NCBI RefSeq assembly: GCF_900103535.1
Contig: NZ_FNHQ01000008.1
Span: 1 to 64,000 of the forward strand
Direction: 5' to 3'
DNA from: Megasphaera paucivorans
GTDB taxonomy: Bacteria; Bacillota; Negativicutes; Veillonellales; Megasphaeraceae
DNA length: 64,000 bases
Within the stretch, counting starts at the first letter, position 1. Every line of letters starts with the position of its first letter. The notes beneath the pieces are model-generated. The model did no database searches and had not been told where the DNA came from. It was given only the letters and a program-made list of their open reading frames with translations. This document shows, piece by piece, positions 8,158-16,958 of the stretch. The translations under genes were made by a program, and so were the position numbers.

Positions 8158-8217
8158 AGATTCCTAATTGGATAATAAAATATATAGTAAAAAGTAATAG
8201 TAAGGATATGAGTTACA

Positions 8218-8871
8218 ATGAAACTTGAAAAAATGGATGAATTTTTTGATAATCGGTTGTATGGATATGAAGAACATCAGCTTAACTGTATTGATTCTGC
8301 AAAAGAATTTTATACAGTTACAGCATTACAATTACCCTCTGCGGCAGGAGCTGTAGTATTGGATTTAGGCTGTGGGACAGGGTTGGAATTAAATGAATAC
8401 TTTCATATCAATCCGCATGCCATCGTGACGGGCATTGATTTGGCCGAGGGAATGCTGCATGTTCTGCAAAATAAGGCATTTGGCAATCAAGTGACACTGA
8501 TCAACGGTTCTTATTTTGATGTGCCCTTTGGTAAAAATATATATGATGCCGCTGTTTCGGTAGAATCCCTGCATCATTTTACGAGGGAACAGAAAGTACC
8601 GCTATATAAAAAGCTGCATCAATCGTTAAAAAAAGATGGGTATTTTATTTTGACGGATTATATGGCAGACAATGATGAAATAGAATGCAGAAATTTTGCA
8701 GACTTTGCTAAATTAAAAGAAGAAGCAGGAATAACTAACCAGGCATTTTATCATTATGATACGCCGTTAACTCTGGAACATGAAAAGGCGGCCTTAACTG
8801 CAGGCGGTTTTTCTAATGTTGAACTTTTACATACGTGGCAATGTACGGCTAGTTTAAAGGCGTATAGGTAA
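8218..8871 (+). CDS. Class I SAM-dependent methyltransferase
   Basis: 217 residues with the Rossmann-type SAM-binding motif VLDLGCGTGLEL near residue 45, an acidic end of strand 2 (TGIDLAEGML) and motif-IV-like YDAAVSVESLHHF. The substrate is not identifiable; members methylate small molecules, lipids or tRNA. AAGGA lies about 12 bases upstream of the ATG, a slightly long spacing. It is monocistronic, with its own extended -10 promoter. Confidence 0.85.
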   Translation: MKLEKMDEFFDNRLYGYEEHQLNCIDSAKEFYTVTALQLPSAAGAVVLDLGCGTGLELNEYFHINPHAIVTGIDLAEGMLHVLQNKAFGNQVTLINGSYFDVPFGKNIYDAAVSVESLHHFTREQKVPLYKKLHQSLKKDGYFILTDYMADNDEIECRNFADFAKLKEEAGITNQAFYHYDTPLTLEHEKAALTAGGFSNVELLHTWQCTASLKAYR

Positions 8872-9230
8872 CGAGAATCAAGACAGTACAGGCAACCGGA
8901 CTGTATGGGGCGGTGTGGTATATTGTTTAGTGCAAGTTCCGAAAAAACATGGCAATAGGTGTATTCACCCACGTTGAAATGGGGACACTGTCTTTCGTAG
9001 ATTGCTCCGGAGAACAGGTTGTTTCCCTTAGTTTACGGGAAGTTAAGTGAGATAGTTCGCGCTAAGGATATACATATTGAAACGGTTCAGCAGAGATTGG
9101 CTGTTGCAATAAAAAATGGGATTTTTAATAAATGGATGTGTATACCCAGAAAAGCTCCTCAACATCGAGGAGCTTTTTTAACATGCAATTATGAGATGGG
9201 GGTAAAGACCGTCAGATATTGTAATCACAG
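8872..9230. other. Intergenic region without a supported gene
   Basis: A frame at 9019-9267 (82 codons, TTG start) has no family features and runs through a terminator hairpin and the tRNA-Leu terminator, so it is not called. The region contains the hairpin at 9151-9179 and otherwise nothing recognisable. Confidence 0.5.
9151..9179 (+). terminator. Rho-independent terminator
   Basis: AAAGCTCCTC pairs with GAGGAGCTTT around aacatc, followed by T. It ends plus-strand transcription before the minus-strand tRNA-Leu. Confidence 0.85.
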
Positions 9231-9261
9231 AAAAATAAAACCGCCTACAAATGTAGACGGT
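9231..9261 (-). terminator. Terminator of tRNA-Leu
   Basis: On the minus strand CCGTCTAC/GTAGGCGG forms a stem followed by TTTTATTTTT. It lies about 10 bases past the CCA end of the tRNA. Confidence 0.8.
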
Positions 9262-9269
9262 GCCTAGTC

Positions 9270-9354
9270 TGGTGCGAGTGAAGGGACTTGAACCCCCATG
9301 GTGTAAACCGCCAGATCCTAAGTCTGGTGCGTCTGCCAATTCCGCCACACTCGC
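9270..9354 (-). tRNA. tRNA-Leu (anticodon UAG)
   Basis: The minus strand folds as a type II tRNA. The 7-bp acceptor GCGAGTG pairs with CACTCGC, and the anticodon loop CTTAGGA gives UAG, reading CUA and other CUN codons. It has a long variable arm and a TTCAAGT-type T loop. The CCA tail is encoded. The length of about 85 suits leucine. Confidence 0.95.
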
Positions 9355-9403
9355 TTAAATTACTGCAAAGGTATTGTAACATACGAAGGGCGCTGCGTCA
9401 ATG

Positions 9404-10156
9404 TTATTTCAGCAGCAGTCCTACCGGGCAATGGTCACTGCCGGTGATGTCAGTGTAGATGAGGGCGTCTTCGATCGTGTCGTTGAGTGCTTTTGAAGTA
9501 ATAAAATAATCAATGCGCCATCCCGCATTTTTTTCGCGGGCTTTGAAACGATAGCTCCACCAGGAATAGATACCGGTCGTATCCGGATACAGGTAGCGGA
9601 AAGTATCGGTAAAGCCTGCTTGCAGCAGTTCTGTCATTTTGGCTCGTTCTTCATCGGAAAAACCAGCATTTTTACGGTTTGTTTTTGGGTTTTTCAGATC
9701 AATTTCCTCGTGGGCTACGTTGAGGTCGCCGCAGAGAATAATTGGTTTTTTCTTGTCGAGCAGCTGGATATATTTGCGGAAATCATCTTCCCATTGCATA
9801 CGGTAAGGGAGACGGACTAATTCATTTTGGCTGTTGGGGGTATAGCAGGTGATACAATAAAAGTTTTCGTATTCTAAGGTAATGACGCGGCCTTCGTGGT
9901 CATGGCCCTCTATGCCGATTCCATAGGTGACGGAAAGAGGCGTTTTTTTTGTAAAAACAGCGGTACCGCTATATCCTTTTTTTTCGGCATAGTTCCAATA
10001 TTGTTCGTATCCGGGCAGATTCAGCTCGATTTGTCCTTGTTGAAGCTTGGTTTCCTGGAGGCAGAAGATATCGGCATCCAAGTTGTGAAAAATATCCATA
10101 AAACCTTTATTTACAGCGGCTCTGAGACCATTGACATTCCAAGAAATAAATTTCAT
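9404..10156 (-). CDS. xth: Exodeoxyribonuclease III (AP endonuclease)
   Basis: 250 residues acting in base-excision repair. It starts MKFISWNVNGLRAAVNKGF, the ExoIII signature with the N that helps bind metal. The catalytic set follows: LQETKLQ (Glu), CYTPNSQNE (Tyr), CGDLNVAHEEIDL (Asp/Asn), WRIDYF and the C-terminal SDHCPV with the catalytic His. The ATG at 10156 has TAAAGGAGAAAAG before it; a longer frame to 10201 has no site. It is transcribed away from pgm, with which it shares a short divergent promoter region. Confidence 0.96.
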   Translation of the reverse strand: MKFISWNVNGLRAAVNKGFMDIFHNLDADIFCLQETKLQQGQIELNLPGYEQYWNYAEKKGYSGTAVFTKKTPLSVTYGIGIEGHDHEGRVITLEYENFYCITCYTPNSQNELVRLPYRMQWEDDFRKYIQLLDKKKPIILCGDLNVAHEEIDLKNPKTNRKNAGFSDEERAKMTELLQAGFTDTFRYLYPDTTGIYSWWSYRFKAREKNAGWRIDYFITSKALNDTIEDALIYTDITGSDHCPVGLLLK

Positions 10157-10205
10157 TCTTTTCTCCTTTAAAATAATACATAGACTGTATAAATGATACA
10201 AATTT

Positions 10206-10214
10206 TGTTATAAT
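10206..10214 (+). promoter_or_regulatory. Extended -10 element before pgm
   Basis: TGTTATAAT sits 128 bases before the chosen pgm start, between the divergent xth and pgm genes. The -35 region is poor. Confidence 0.45.
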
Positions 10215-10341
10215 AAATTACATCAATACTACTGTTTATGAATAATATATAGCGATATGCCTTCTGTTTGTTTTTTGAAGGCATCTTCATTGTATGAAAA
10301 AATTATATGTTTGTCAAAACTCAGAAAGACAGGTGATCAGT

Positions 10342-11979
10342 ATGGGGGTCCACTATTTAGCGGGAACGAAGGTTCGCAAGGAAGATTATATTGATTTGCA
10401 GGCCATAAAAAATGATTATATTACTATTCATCCGGATTCCAGCAACCCGCATCAGCAGGTCCGATTTGGCACATCGGGACATCGCGGACAGGCCGGTAAT
10501 GGAAGTTTTACAGAAGACCATGTAGCGGCGGTGACCCAGGCAATCTGCACGCTGCGCAGCCGATTTGGGGCGGTGGGGCCTTTGTTTGTCGGGCAGGATA
10601 CGCATTATCTTTCTGAACTGGCGTTCCATACGGTTCTCGCCGTACTTGTCGCTAACGGGGTTACGGTCTATGTGGATAGTGAACATGATTTTGTCCCTAC
10701 GCCGTCGATATCCCGTGCTATTTTGCGGTATAATGGGTGCCGTTCAGAAAAGCAAGCGGATGGCATTATTATTACGCCTTCTCACAATCCGCCGGAACAT
10801 GGCGGAATTAAATATAATCCTGTTACTGGCGGTCCGGCAGAATCAGATATTACAAAAGCAATTGAAAAAGAGGCTAACCGCATATTAGCCGGGCATTGCC
10901 GTGAAGTGAAACGGGCAGAGGATGCCGTTGTGCAAACCAGCCGTCTGGTTATTCCATATGATTATAAAGGATTGTATGTGGCAGAACTGGATTCGGTCAT
11001 CGACATGGATGCGATTCGGAATGCAAAGCTGCGTATCATGGTGAATGCCCTGGGTGGTTCAGGAATGCAGTATTGGCATGCGATTTCGGAAATGTACGAT
11101 ATTCCCATGGATTTTGTCAATGATACGTATGATCCGCTGTTTTCCTTTATGAATTATGATCACGACGGCATGGTGCGCATGGATTGTTCTTCTAAATATG
11201 TGATGAGTTCGGCAGCGGCGAATGGGGCATCTTATAATTTGATCTTTGCCAATGATCCTGATTATGACCGTTTCGGTATTATTTGCGGCATACTGGGAAT
11301 GATTGGTGCCAATGCGTATTTATCGGCGGCGGCGCATTATCTGCTGACGCATCGTAATTTTGAAGGCCGCGGTATAGCCGAAACGGTAGTAACGACGCAG
11401 CTCTTGGCACGGATCGCGGGAGAACTGCAGGTGCCTATATATGAAGTTCCTGTGGGATTCAAATATTTTGGACCGCTGTTTACGTCCCAGCAGGTTGCCT
11501 TTGCCGGGGAAGAAAGTGCCGGAGGATCCTTTATCGCAAAAGACGGGAGCGTCTGGACGACGGATAAAGACGGCATTATCATGTGTTTACTGGCAGCCGA
11601 GATGAAGGCGGTAACCGGAAAATCACCGATGCAGTATTATGCAGCTATTTGCGATCGACTGGGTACTCCCTATGCCATGCGCAGTGATGCTCCGGCCAGT
11701 CTGGAGGAAAAGGAAAAAATCGGGAATTTGACGGAGGCCGATGTCACGGATACTCGGTTATGCGGCAGTTCTATTACAGCTGTTTTTTCTCAATCACCTT
11801 ATGGCAACATGCCTATTGGCGGGGTTAAGATTTGTACCAAGGACGGCTGGGTAGCCGCTCGTCCGTCAGGTACGGAGGATATGTATAAATTATACAGTGA
11901 AAGTTTTGTTTCCTCCGATCAAGCAAATCTGTTTCTTGATGAAGGAAAAGAATTAATAACAAAAGCACTGCAGAAATAA
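10342..11979 (+). CDS. pgm: Phosphoglucomutase (alpha-D-glucose phosphate-specific)
   Basis: 545 residues interconverting glucose-1-phosphate and glucose-6-phosphate for glycogen and envelope sugars. RFGTSGHRG marks the N-terminal domain. The phosphoserine loop TPSHNPPEHGG contains S147, and the Mg site DPDYDRFG is in domain 2. EESAGGSF lies in domain 3 and PSGTEDMYKLYSES is the phosphate-binding C-terminal loop. The start at 10342 (MGVHYLAG) follows AGGTGATC; an in-frame ATG at 10294 has no site. Length is normal for the Pgm (not PgcA) type. Confidence 0.95.
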   Translation: MGVHYLAGTKVRKEDYIDLQAIKNDYITIHPDSSNPHQQVRFGTSGHRGQAGNGSFTEDHVAAVTQAICTLRSRFGAVGPLFVGQDTHYLSELAFHTVLAVLVANGVTVYVDSEHDFVPTPSISRAILRYNGCRSEKQADGIIITPSHNPPEHGGIKYNPVTGGPAESDITKAIEKEANRILAGHCREVKRAEDAVVQTSRLVIPYDYKGLYVAELDSVIDMDAIRNAKLRIMVNALGGSGMQYWHAISEMYDIPMDFVNDTYDPLFSFMNYDHDGMVRMDCSSKYVMSSAAANGASYNLIFANDPDYDRFGIICGILGMIGANAYLSAAAHYLLTHRNFEGRGIAETVVTTQLLARIAGELQVPIYEVPVGFKYFGPLFTSQQVAFAGEESAGGSFIAKDGSVWTTDKDGIIMCLLAAEMKAVTGKSPMQYYAAICDRLGTPYAMRSDAPASLEEKEKIGNLTEADVTDTRLCGSSITAVFSQSPYGNMPIGGVKICTKDGWVAARPSGTEDMYKLYSESFVSSDQANLFLDEGKELITKALQK

Positions 11980-12024
11980 AGCCGCCGTTGTCTTGGTTTA
12001 AAAATTTCCGTGTTGATTTATTCG

Positions 12025-12054
12025 TGTACATTTGTATACTAGATATGCTATAAT
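12025..12054 (+). promoter_or_regulatory. Promoter of the ACT/UPF0210 operon
   Basis: TGTACA at 12025-12030, 18 bp spacing, then TATAAT at 12049-12054 with an upstream TG giving the extended -10 TGCTATAAT. It is 36 bases before the first start. Confidence 0.75.
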
Positions 12055-12089
12055 AGAAAAGCGTGGAATCTTAATACAAAGGAGTTGGC

Positions 12090-12368
12090 ATGTCCATGAA
12101 AGTTGTAATCACCGTAGTGGGTTTAGACCGCACAGGTATCATTGCTACAGTAAGCAATGTAATGGCAGAATATGGTATTAACATTGAAACAATTAATCAG
12201 GTAATTTTAGATGGGTTATTTAATATGGTTATGATTGTTGATATGGAAAAAGCTGCTATAGATTTAGAGGAGTTGCAGAATGTATTAAAGGAAAAGGGCG
12301 ATGTCCTCGGCGTCGAAATCAGAGCCCAGCATGCAGACATCTTCTATGCAATGCATCGTGTGGGATAA
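12090..12368 (+). CDS. ACT-domain protein
   Basis: 92 residues consisting of one ACT domain (KVVITVVGLDRTGIIATVSN at the start, with the beta-alpha-beta-beta-alpha-beta pattern). ACT domains bind amino acids and usually regulate partner proteins. It is immediately upstream of the UPF0210 gene, with 12 bases between them; this pairing is widely conserved and implies joint function. AAAGGAG lies 5 bases before the ATG. Confidence 0.9.
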   Translation: MSMKVVITVVGLDRTGIIATVSNVMAEYGINIETINQVILDGLFNMVMIVDMEKAAIDLEELQNVLKEKGDVLGVEIRAQHADIFYAMHRVG

Positions 12369-12380
12369 GGAGAATATAGA

Positions 12381-13739
12381 ATGCTGACGATTCAAGATGT
12401 ATTAGAAACGAACCAAATGATTCAGAAGAACAATCTGGATGTCCGGACGATAACAATGGGCATTAGCTTGCTGGATTGTTGTTCTGCCGACGGCAAGACG
12501 TTGTGTAAAAATATTTATGATAAAGTTACAAAATACGGAGAACATCTCGTAAAAACCGGAGAAGACATCTCGGCTGAATACGGAGTTCCTATTATAAACA
12601 AACGCGTTGCGGTTACCCCGATTGCGATGGTGGCAGGTTGCAGCGATCTTAAGGATTATGTTGCAGTTGCCCGGGCGTTGGATAAAGCTCGCGAAACGAT
12701 AGGTATTGATTTTATCGGTGGATTTTCGGCATTGGTGGAACGCGGATATACGGAAGGCGACCGCCGGCTTATTGCTTCGATTCCGGAAGCGCTGGCTACG
12801 ACGGAACTGGTCTGCAGTTCTGTCGGCATTGGTTCTACGAAAGCCGGCATCAACATGGATGCTGTTGCCGAAATGGGCCGCGTTTTCAAAACGCTGGGAG
12901 AATTGACAAAAGAACAGGATGCGCTGGGATGTGCCAAGTTGGTCGTATTCTCCAATCCTGTTGAAGATAATCCGTTCATGGCCGGTGCTTTTCACGGTGT
13001 GACGCAGGGAGATGCCTGCGTGAGTGTGGGTGTCAGCGGACCGGGTGTTGTAAAACGTGCACTGGAAAACGTAAAAGGCGAGCCGTTTGATGTGGTTGCG
13101 GAAACAATCAAAAAAACAGCGTTCAAGATTACCCGCGTAGGGCAGCTGGTAGCGATGGAAGCAGCTAAACGCCTTCAAGTGCCTTTCGGTATCATTGATT
13201 TGTCTTTGGCACCGACACCGGCAGTGGGCGACAGCGTTGCTGCAATTTTGGAAGAAATGGGCCTGGAAAGCTGTGGTGCCTGTGGTACAACCGCGGCATT
13301 GGCGCTTTTGAATGATGCAGTGAAAAAAGGCGGTCTCATGGCTTCTTCCCGTGTCGGCGGCTTGTCCGGGGCCTTTATCCCCGTCAGTGAAGACAAAGGT
13401 ATGCTGGAAGCGGTAGGAAGAGGCAGCCTTTCTTTGGAAAAATTGGAAGCGATGACTTGTGTTTGTTCCGTTGGCCTTGATATGATCGCGATCCCCGGTG
13501 ATACATCTGCTGCAACGATAGCAGCTATTATTGCCGATGAAGCAGCTATCGGCATGATCAACAACAAGACTACTGCGGTACGTGTGATCCCTGTTCCCGG
13601 CAAAGGAGTAGGGGATACCGTTGAATTTGGCGGTTTATTGGGATATTGCCCTATCATTAATGTTAATAAATATAAATCTGATGCATTTATTGCCCGCGGC
13701 GGCCGTATTCCGGCACCGATGCGCAGTTTGACAAACTAA
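12381..13739 (+). CDS. UPF0210 / DUF711 (PFL-like) protein
   Basis: 452 residues of the UPF0210 family, which is distantly related to glycyl-radical enzymes in fold but has no known reaction. Characteristic stretches are [12 protein letters not shown] near the N-terminus, [24 protein letters not shown] and [19 protein letters not shown]. The C-terminal glycine-radical motif is not evident. It is coupled to the upstream ACT-domain gene, which probably senses an amino acid for it. AAGGAGAATATAGA precedes the ATG. Confidence 0.9.
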   Translation: MLTIQDVLETNQMIQKNNLDVRTITMGISLLDCCSADGKTLCKNIYDKVTKYGEHLVKTGEDISAEYGVPIINKRVAVTPIAMVAGCSDLKDYVAVARALDKARETIGIDFIGGFSALVERGYTEGDRRLIASIPEALATTELVCSSVGIGSTKAGINMDAVAEMGRVFKTLGELTKEQDALGCAKLVVFSNPVEDNPFMAGAFHGVTQGDACVSVGVSGPGVVKRALENVKGEPFDVVAETIKKTAFKITRVGQLVAMEAAKRLQVPFGIIDLSLAPTPAVGDSVAAILEEMGLESCGACGTTAALALLNDAVKKGGLMASSRVGGLSGAFIPVSEDKGMLEAVGRGSLSLEKLEAMTCVCSVGLDMIAIPGDTSAATIAAIIADEAAIGMINNKTTAVRVIPVPGKGVGDTVEFGGLLGYCPIINVNKYKSDAFIARGGRIPAPMRSLTN

Positions 13740-13786
13740 TCAGTATGGCCGCAGGGCTAAACATTTTTAGAAAGTAGGCGTGTGTC

Positions 13787-14821
13787 GTGCTCGAATATTT
13801 TGTACCGTTTTTTATTGCATTGATCGTAACATATGCTTTGACGCCAAGCGTCAAAAGGCTTGCGATTAAAATCGGAGCTATCGATCGACCGAATGCGAGA
13901 AAGGTACACACCCGCATAATTCCTCGATTGGGTGGACTGGCTATTTACATTGGCTTTATGGCCGCGGTGATTGCCCGTGTGAGTTTATCTTATGAAGTGA
14001 TAGGCTTGCTTAGCGGTTGTACGGCGATTGTATTGCTTGGTATTTGGGATGATGTGTGTCAGATTCCGGCTAAGGTAAAATTGGTCGGGCAGATTATCTG
14101 TGCTTTTATTCCCGTATTTTTCGGTATTCAGATTGAATGGCTTACGAACCCGTTTGGCGATTTGATTGTCCTGCCGGAAATCGTTGCTGTTCCTGTTACC
14201 ATTTTTTGGATTATAGGCTTTACGAATACGGTTAATCTTATTGATGGCTTAGATGGGTTAGCTGCCGGAGTTTCTGTGATTGCGTCGGTATCTATGTTTT
14301 TGATTGCTGTCAGCATGCATCAGCATTTGCCGGCTATCATTATTGTCGCTATGGCAGGAGCGGCATTGGGATTTTTGCAGTATAATTTTAACCCGGCTAA
14401 AATTTTTATGGGGGATACGGGAAGTATGCTTTTAGGGTATACGATGGCGGTAGTCGCTATTCTTGGATTGGTAAAGACGGCAGCTACCGTAGCATTGGTG
14501 GTTCCCATTATTGCGTTGGGGCTGCCTATTCTGGATACGTTGTTTGCCATTGTTCGCCGTAAGATGAGTGGGGTTCCTATTTTTCAGCCAGATAAGGGGC
14601 ATCTGCATCATCGTCTTTTGGCACTGGGGTTGTCACAAAAGCAGGCAGTCCTTACGATGTATTGTGTCAGTATTGTGCTTGGCTTTGTGGCCCTTTTTGT
14701 GGCCAATGTCAATTATAAAATCGGTTTGTTGACCGTGGTTATTGTACTGGCGGTTATAATCTATTCAGCAAAGCGGATTGGTATATTGCATAAGACAACA
14801 AATTCTACCCGCAAAGGCTAA
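13787..14821 (+). CDS. wecA: Undecaprenyl-phosphate GlcNAc-1-phosphate transferase (WecA/TagO type)
   Basis: 344 residues with about ten membrane helices. It begins envelope polymer synthesis by moving GlcNAc-1-P from UDP-GlcNAc to undecaprenyl phosphate on the inner face of the membrane. Family motifs are present: LGIWDDVCQIPAKVKL (Asp pair), NLIDGLDGLAAG, FMGDTGSMLLGY and the HLHHRL loop. The GTG start is weakly supported by AGTAGGCG. The UDP-GlcNAc 2-epimerase gene follows 34 bases after its stop. A perfect inverted repeat spans the stop codon. Confidence 0.92.
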   Translation: MLEYFVPFFIALIVTYALTPSVKRLAIKIGAIDRPNARKVHTRIIPRLGGLAIYIGFMAAVIARVSLSYEVIGLLSGCTAIVLLGIWDDVCQIPAKVKLVGQIICAFIPVFFGIQIEWLTNPFGDLIVLPEIVAVPVTIFWIIGFTNTVNLIDGLDGLAAGVSVIASVSMFLIAVSMHQHLPAIIIVAMAGAALGFLQYNFNPAKIFMGDTGSMLLGYTMAVVAILGLVKTAATVALVVPIIALGLPILDTLFAIVRRKMSGVPIFQPDKGHLHHRLLALGLSQKQAVLTMYCVSIVLGFVALFVANVNYKIGLLTVVIVLAVIIYSAKRIGILHKTTNSTRKG

Positions 14822-14834
14822 GGGTAGAATTTGT
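14798..14834 (+). promoter_or_regulatory. Perfect 13-bp inverted repeat across the wecA stop
   Basis: ACAAATTCTACCC (14798-14810) and its exact complement (14822-14834) enclose 11 bases that include the wecA TAA. There is no T run after it, so it is not a typical terminator. It ends about 7 bases before the next ribosome binding site and could affect mRNA processing or translation of the epimerase. Confidence 0.6.
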
Positions 14835-14855
14835 GACTTTAAGGAGGCTTTTTAT

Positions 14856-16001
14856 ATGCTCAAGGTGATGACTGTCTTTGGTACAAGACCGGAGGCAATC
14901 AAAATGGCACCCGTTGTGTTAGAACTCAAAAAACATGCCGATCAAATTCAGACTATTGTGGCCGTAACGGCACAACATCGTCAGATGCTTGATCAGGTAT
15001 TGCGTTTGTTTGATATACAGCCGGATTATGATTTAGATATTATGTCACGGGGGCAGACCCTCTACGATATTACGACGAAATCGCTGAATGGACTCCGACA
15101 GGTTTTAGAAAAGGAAAAACCGGATATAGTTCTCGTTCATGGGGATACGACAACAACGTTTGCCGGCGCTTTGGCCGCGTATTATCAGCAAATTCCTGTA
15201 GGACATGTGGAAGCCGGTCTTCGTACAGGGGATATTTATTCGCCGTTTCCGGAAGAAATGAACCGTAAACTTACCGGGGCTATTGCAGCCATGCACTTTG
15301 CACCGACATCGACGGCCCGGCAGAATCTTTTGAAGGAAAATGTCGATGTGCATTCTATCTATGTCACGGGAAATACGGTAATTGATGCATTGATGAATAC
15401 AGTGCGTGATAATTATGAGTTTGACGACCCGGCATTACAGCGTATTGACTTTACGAATCATCGTGTTATTTTGCTTACGACGCATCGCCGCGAAAATTTG
15501 GGCGAACCAATGCGGCATATATATAAAGCACTGCGCCGTATTATTGAAGAGTTTCCCGATACAGAAATTGTATTCCCCGTCCATCGCAATCCACTGGTGC
15601 GCAAGGTCGTAGAAGAAGAGCTGGATGGAGTCGAACGTATCCATCTGATCGACCCGCTGGAATATGAACCTTTTGCGAACGTCATGGGACGTTCGGCCAT
15701 TGTGCTGACGGATTCCGGCGGTATTCAGGAAGAAGCTCCTTCTTTAGGAAAACCGGTTCTGGTATTGCGTAATACCACGGAGCGGCCGGAAGCGGTACAA
15801 GCAGGAACCGTTAAATTGATCGGGACAGATAAACAGATTGTGTATGATGAGACTAAGCGTCTTTTAGAGGACTTTGATGAATACAGCCGTATGAGCAATG
15901 CTGTGAATCCGTATGGTGACGGTAAGGCAGCGGCACGAATCGTGGCATATATTCTCCATCGTATGGGAAGTGATATTGATATACCGGAAGCTTTTCAATA
16001 A
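14856..16001 (+). CDS. wecB: UDP-N-acetylglucosamine 2-epimerase (non-hydrolysing)
   Basis: 381 residues converting UDP-GlcNAc to UDP-ManNAc for envelope polysaccharides. It shows MTVFGTRPEAIKMAPVV at the N-terminus, VHGDTTTTFAGALAA, GHVEAGLRTGD and FPEEMNR, the catalytic HRRENLG loop, and TDSGGIQEEAPSLGKPVL for nucleotide binding. The ATG at 14856 follows AAGGAGGC; the frame is open further upstream inside wecA. It is co-transcribed with the transferase, whose product pathway uses the same sugar nucleotide. Confidence 0.95.
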   Translation: MLKVMTVFGTRPEAIKMAPVVLELKKHADQIQTIVAVTAQHRQMLDQVLRLFDIQPDYDLDIMSRGQTLYDITTKSLNGLRQVLEKEKPDIVLVHGDTTTTFAGALAAYYQQIPVGHVEAGLRTGDIYSPFPEEMNRKLTGAIAAMHFAPTSTARQNLLKENVDVHSIYVTGNTVIDALMNTVRDNYEFDDPALQRIDFTNHRVILLTTHRRENLGEPMRHIYKALRRIIEEFPDTEIVFPVHRNPLVRKVVEEELDGVERIHLIDPLEYEPFANVMGRSAIVLTDSGGIQEEAPSLGKPVLVLRNTTERPEAVQAGTVKLIGTDKQIVYDETKRLLEDFDEYSRMSNAVNPYGDGKAAARIVAYILHRMGSDIDIPEAFQ

Positions 16002-16067
16002 GCTGGATTGATACATTTTTCGTTATTAATTATAAACAAAATTTTTTAGTTTAGCTAAATTTATTTG

Positions 16068-16096
16068 TTGATTTTGCCTCTTTGACATGCTAGAAT
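16068..16096 (+). promoter_or_regulatory. Candidate promoter of the ATP synthase operon
   Basis: TTGATT at 16068-16073, a 17-bp gap, then TAGAAT at 16091-16096 with upstream TGC (extended -10). The first gene starts at 16275, leaving a leader of about 170 bases. A TTGACA at 16082-16087 lacks a matching -10. Confidence 0.5.
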
Positions 16097-16274
16097 AATC
16101 TCAAGACGGTCAAATGGTTGTCACATTTTCATATGCTTTGCAGGTATTGATGCGCTAACACCCTTCCACTTGCAGCCTTGCGATTATACTAGTTGTTTTA
16201 TCCTTATAGGGGATTATATGCTATTTTCGCGTGCTGTGAATGGAAGGGATTTTTGTCGTCTGGGGGAGCGCCAT

Positions 16275-16574
16275 ATGGTTCATAAAACAGGACCCTCTAA
16301 AGAAAAGAACTCATTTTCCCTTTTGGCCATTGTGACGGAGGCCGGGACACTCGGTCTTACGCTGGCGATATGCTTGATTGCCGGCGTATATATTGGAAGG
16401 TATATCGACAGCATAATGGAAACATCGCCATGGGGGTTGATTTGTTGTTCCTTTTTGGGAGCAGTGACGGGTTTTTGGTCATTGTATAAAAAGGCGTTGC
16501 GTTATATGAAAGAGGATAACCAGAATCGGCATGGATCCCATACGAATCAAAAGGATACAGGTGGACCTGATTGA
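16275..16574 (+). CDS. atpZ: AtpZ/AtpI family protein, first gene of ATP synthase operon
   Basis: 99 residues with two membrane helices (about 21-43 and 53-73) joined by a short loop carrying YIGRYIDSIMETSPWG, the pattern of AtpZ. Such proteins help assemble the rotor ring or import Mg. The ATG at 16275 follows GGGGGAG; an upstream in-frame ATG at 16170 has no site and adds a non-homologous extension. Its TGA overlaps the TTG start of the next gene, so the two are translationally coupled. Confidence 0.85.
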   Translation: MVHKTGPSKEKNSFSLLAIVTEAGTLGLTLAICLIAGVYIGRYIDSIMETSPWGLICCSFLGAVTGFWSLYKKALRYMKEDNQNRHGSHTNQKDTGGPD

Positions 16575-16954
16575 ACTACTTCATTGACTATATAAAGGGA
16601 ACTTTAAAAAAATTAATAGTATTTACCTGTACGATAACGGCACTGCTGGCTTTGTGCGGGTATACGAACCTGATCTTGGGATGGCTTATCGGCTGTTCTT
16701 TGAACATCGTATACTTTCTCATGCTCAGCAGCCGGTCTTCGCGGGCGATGAAAATGCATCCTGTTCAAGCTGTGGCTTTTATCAAGGGCGGAGCTTTTCT
16801 TCGGCTGATTACTATTATTCTTTCCCTTATAGTGGTATTACATTTTCCTGTTATACATTTTGGGGCGGCAGTTGCCGGCGTATTGTCTTTTAAAGTATAT
16901 ACGTATCTTGAAGTAACGGCAAAATTTGTCTATACCCGATTAGAAAGGAGGTGA
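16571..16954 (+). CDS. atpI: ATP synthase subunit I
   Basis: 127 residues with four hydrophobic helices, matching the small AtpI membrane protein that guides c-ring assembly. Translation starts at TTG 16571, overlapping the previous TGA by four bases (TTGA) with AGGTGGA upstream. Position between atpZ and atpB supports the call. The sequence itself is poorly conserved. Confidence 0.82.
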   Translation: MNYFIDYIKGTLKKLIVFTCTITALLALCGYTNLILGWLIGCSLNIVYFLMLSSRSSRAMKMHPVQAVAFIKGGAFLRLITIILSLIVVLHFPVIHFGAAVAGVLSFKVYTYLEVTAKFVYTRLERR

Positions 16955-16958
16955 AGGT

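Noticed and set aside
9019-9267. 82-codon plus-strand frame
   Set aside because: Runs through a terminator hairpin and the tRNA-Leu terminator; no family features.
12402-13178. 258-codon minus-strand frame
   Set aside because: Fully inside the UPF0210 gene on the other strand; no family features.
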